A stretch of DNA of 64,000 nt. Origin: Candidatus Planktophila sp. Its GTDB lineage: Bacteria > Actinomycetota > Actinomycetes > Nanopelagicales > Nanopelagicaceae. The DNA lies in NCBI GenBank assembly GCA_030681675.1, contig JAUXRP010000017.1, forward strand, positions 62,001-126,000, in the 5' to 3' direction. Both the position numbers and the translations under genes were made by a program. Of the stretch, positions 63,578 through 64,000 are shown piece by piece. The notes beneath the pieces were generated by a model. It worked only from the letters and a program-made list of their open reading frames with translations, did no database searches and had not been told where the DNA came from. The stretch's first letter is position 1, and each line of letters begins with the position of its first letter.

Positions 63578-64000
63578 ATGGATTCAATAGAGAAATTAGC
63601 TTCTGCAATCACTTTGGTAGAAGAGGCACGTGGAGTTCCGCTCTCTGCGAGTTGCGTTATTCACCGTGGAGAAATGCTTGAACTTCTCGATGAGGCTCGT
63701 GCTGCACTTCCCAAGGATTTTGAGTCGGCTCAGAGGGTAATTTCGATGCGTGATTCAATCATAGAAGAGGGTCGTTTGAGCGCAGAGGCGATGATCTCTA
63801 TGGCACGTGAGGACGTTGCGCGTATGGTTGAACAGACGTCCATTGTTCAAATAGCACGCGATGAAGCACGCAAAATTCTTGTTGATGCACGAGAACAAGG
63901 GATACAGGAAAAAGCAGAAGTCGAGGAATTTATTGATGGCCGCCTTGCAACACTTGAAGTAATCTTAAATAAGACGCAAGATGCCGTATCTCGTGGGCGA
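63578..64000 (+). CDS. DivIVA-like / ATP-synthase-B-like coiled-coil protein, 3'-truncated by window edge
   Basis: The frame from ATG 63578 stays open to the window end (141 codons). The visible protein starts MDSIEKLASAITLVEEARGVPLSASC, with HRGEMLELLDEARAALP and then a long charged Ala/Glu/Arg helix (SAEAMISMAREDVARMVE...IARDEARKILVDAREQG) predicted to be coiled coil. An actinobacterial protein of this type lies between coaD and the DUF177-rpmF pair and is often annotated as a cell-division initiation protein. Exact role unknown. Confidence 0.75.
   Translation, partial: MDSIEKLASAITLVEEARGVPLSASCVIHRGEMLELLDEARAALPKDFESAQRVISMRDSIIEEGRLSAEAMISMAREDVARMVEQTSIVQIARDEARKILVDAREQGIQEKAEVEEFIDGRLATLEVILNKTQDAVSRGR

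Overview
The window is a gene-dense chromosomal segment from a moderately low-GC actinobacterium. Gene order is actinobacterial: truB-ribF-rpsO-pnp-M16 peptidase-dapB; thyX-dapA-rnj-ftsK-rodZ-like-rimO-pgsA-cinA-clgR-like-DUF3046; recA-recX; an IclR regulator divergent from leuCD; a HU protein with a Lys/Ala tail followed by plsC-gpsA-ddl; thiL-rpmB; recG-rsmD-coaD. A perfect GAAC-N4-GTTC LexA box precedes recA. The compact layout, many 4-bp start/stop overlaps, modest GC and a streamlined set of core genes fit the freshwater acI lineage (Nanopelagicales, Planktophila-like). That genus-level guess is inference; no rRNA gene is present to prove it.

Layout. 1-7.7 kb: RNA modification, flavin and RNA-decay genes, with a thiolase between ribF and rpsO. 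7.7-9 kb: a CxxC glutaredoxin-like protein and AzlCD-type amino-acid exporter genes. 9-19 kb: the thyX to DUF3046 housekeeping block. 19-37.3 kb: a block of catabolic and transport genes separating DUF3046 from recA, which are normally neighbours. It holds an alpha/beta hydrolase and an AceE-like E1 (+ strand), a threonine dehydrogenase/KBL ligase/AGE-family isomerase operon, an FbpABC-type ferric ABC transporter, and a ROK-controlled alpha-glucoside operon (two permeases, binding protein, GH15, GH31), all on the minus strand. 37.3-47.8 kb: recA-recX, leucine biosynthesis, HU, phospholipid and peptidoglycan precursor genes, a secreted M23-like protein and an NfeD/SPFH pair. 47.9-53.2 kb: a single-subunit molybdopterin oxidoreductase, an HSL-type esterase, an amidohydrolase and a stand-alone AsnC-type ligand-binding domain. 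53.2-64 kb: thiL, rpmB, a complete cydABDC set, recG, rsmD, coaD and the 5' part of a DivIVA-like coiled-coil gene running off the window.

Regulation. Many genes have a TANNNT box 6-7 nt before the start codon and no Shine-Dalgarno sequence, implying leaderless transcripts (thiolase, thyX, dapA, ftsK, rimO, iclR, plsC, thiL, coaD). Internal operon genes have clear SD motifs or start/stop overlaps. Both ABC binding-protein genes are followed at once by long perfect hairpins without U-tracts, as expected for differential expression within operons. A 20-bp perfect palindrome lies 25 bp upstream of the ROK gene.

Most of the window is well-known core biology. I see no obviously new defence or mobile system. 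The points most worth checking are the 18-kb catabolic block, the AGE isomerase coupled to kbl, the orphan AceE-like E1, the likely non-AUG start of recX, the structured pnp and recA leaders, and the ROK palindrome.
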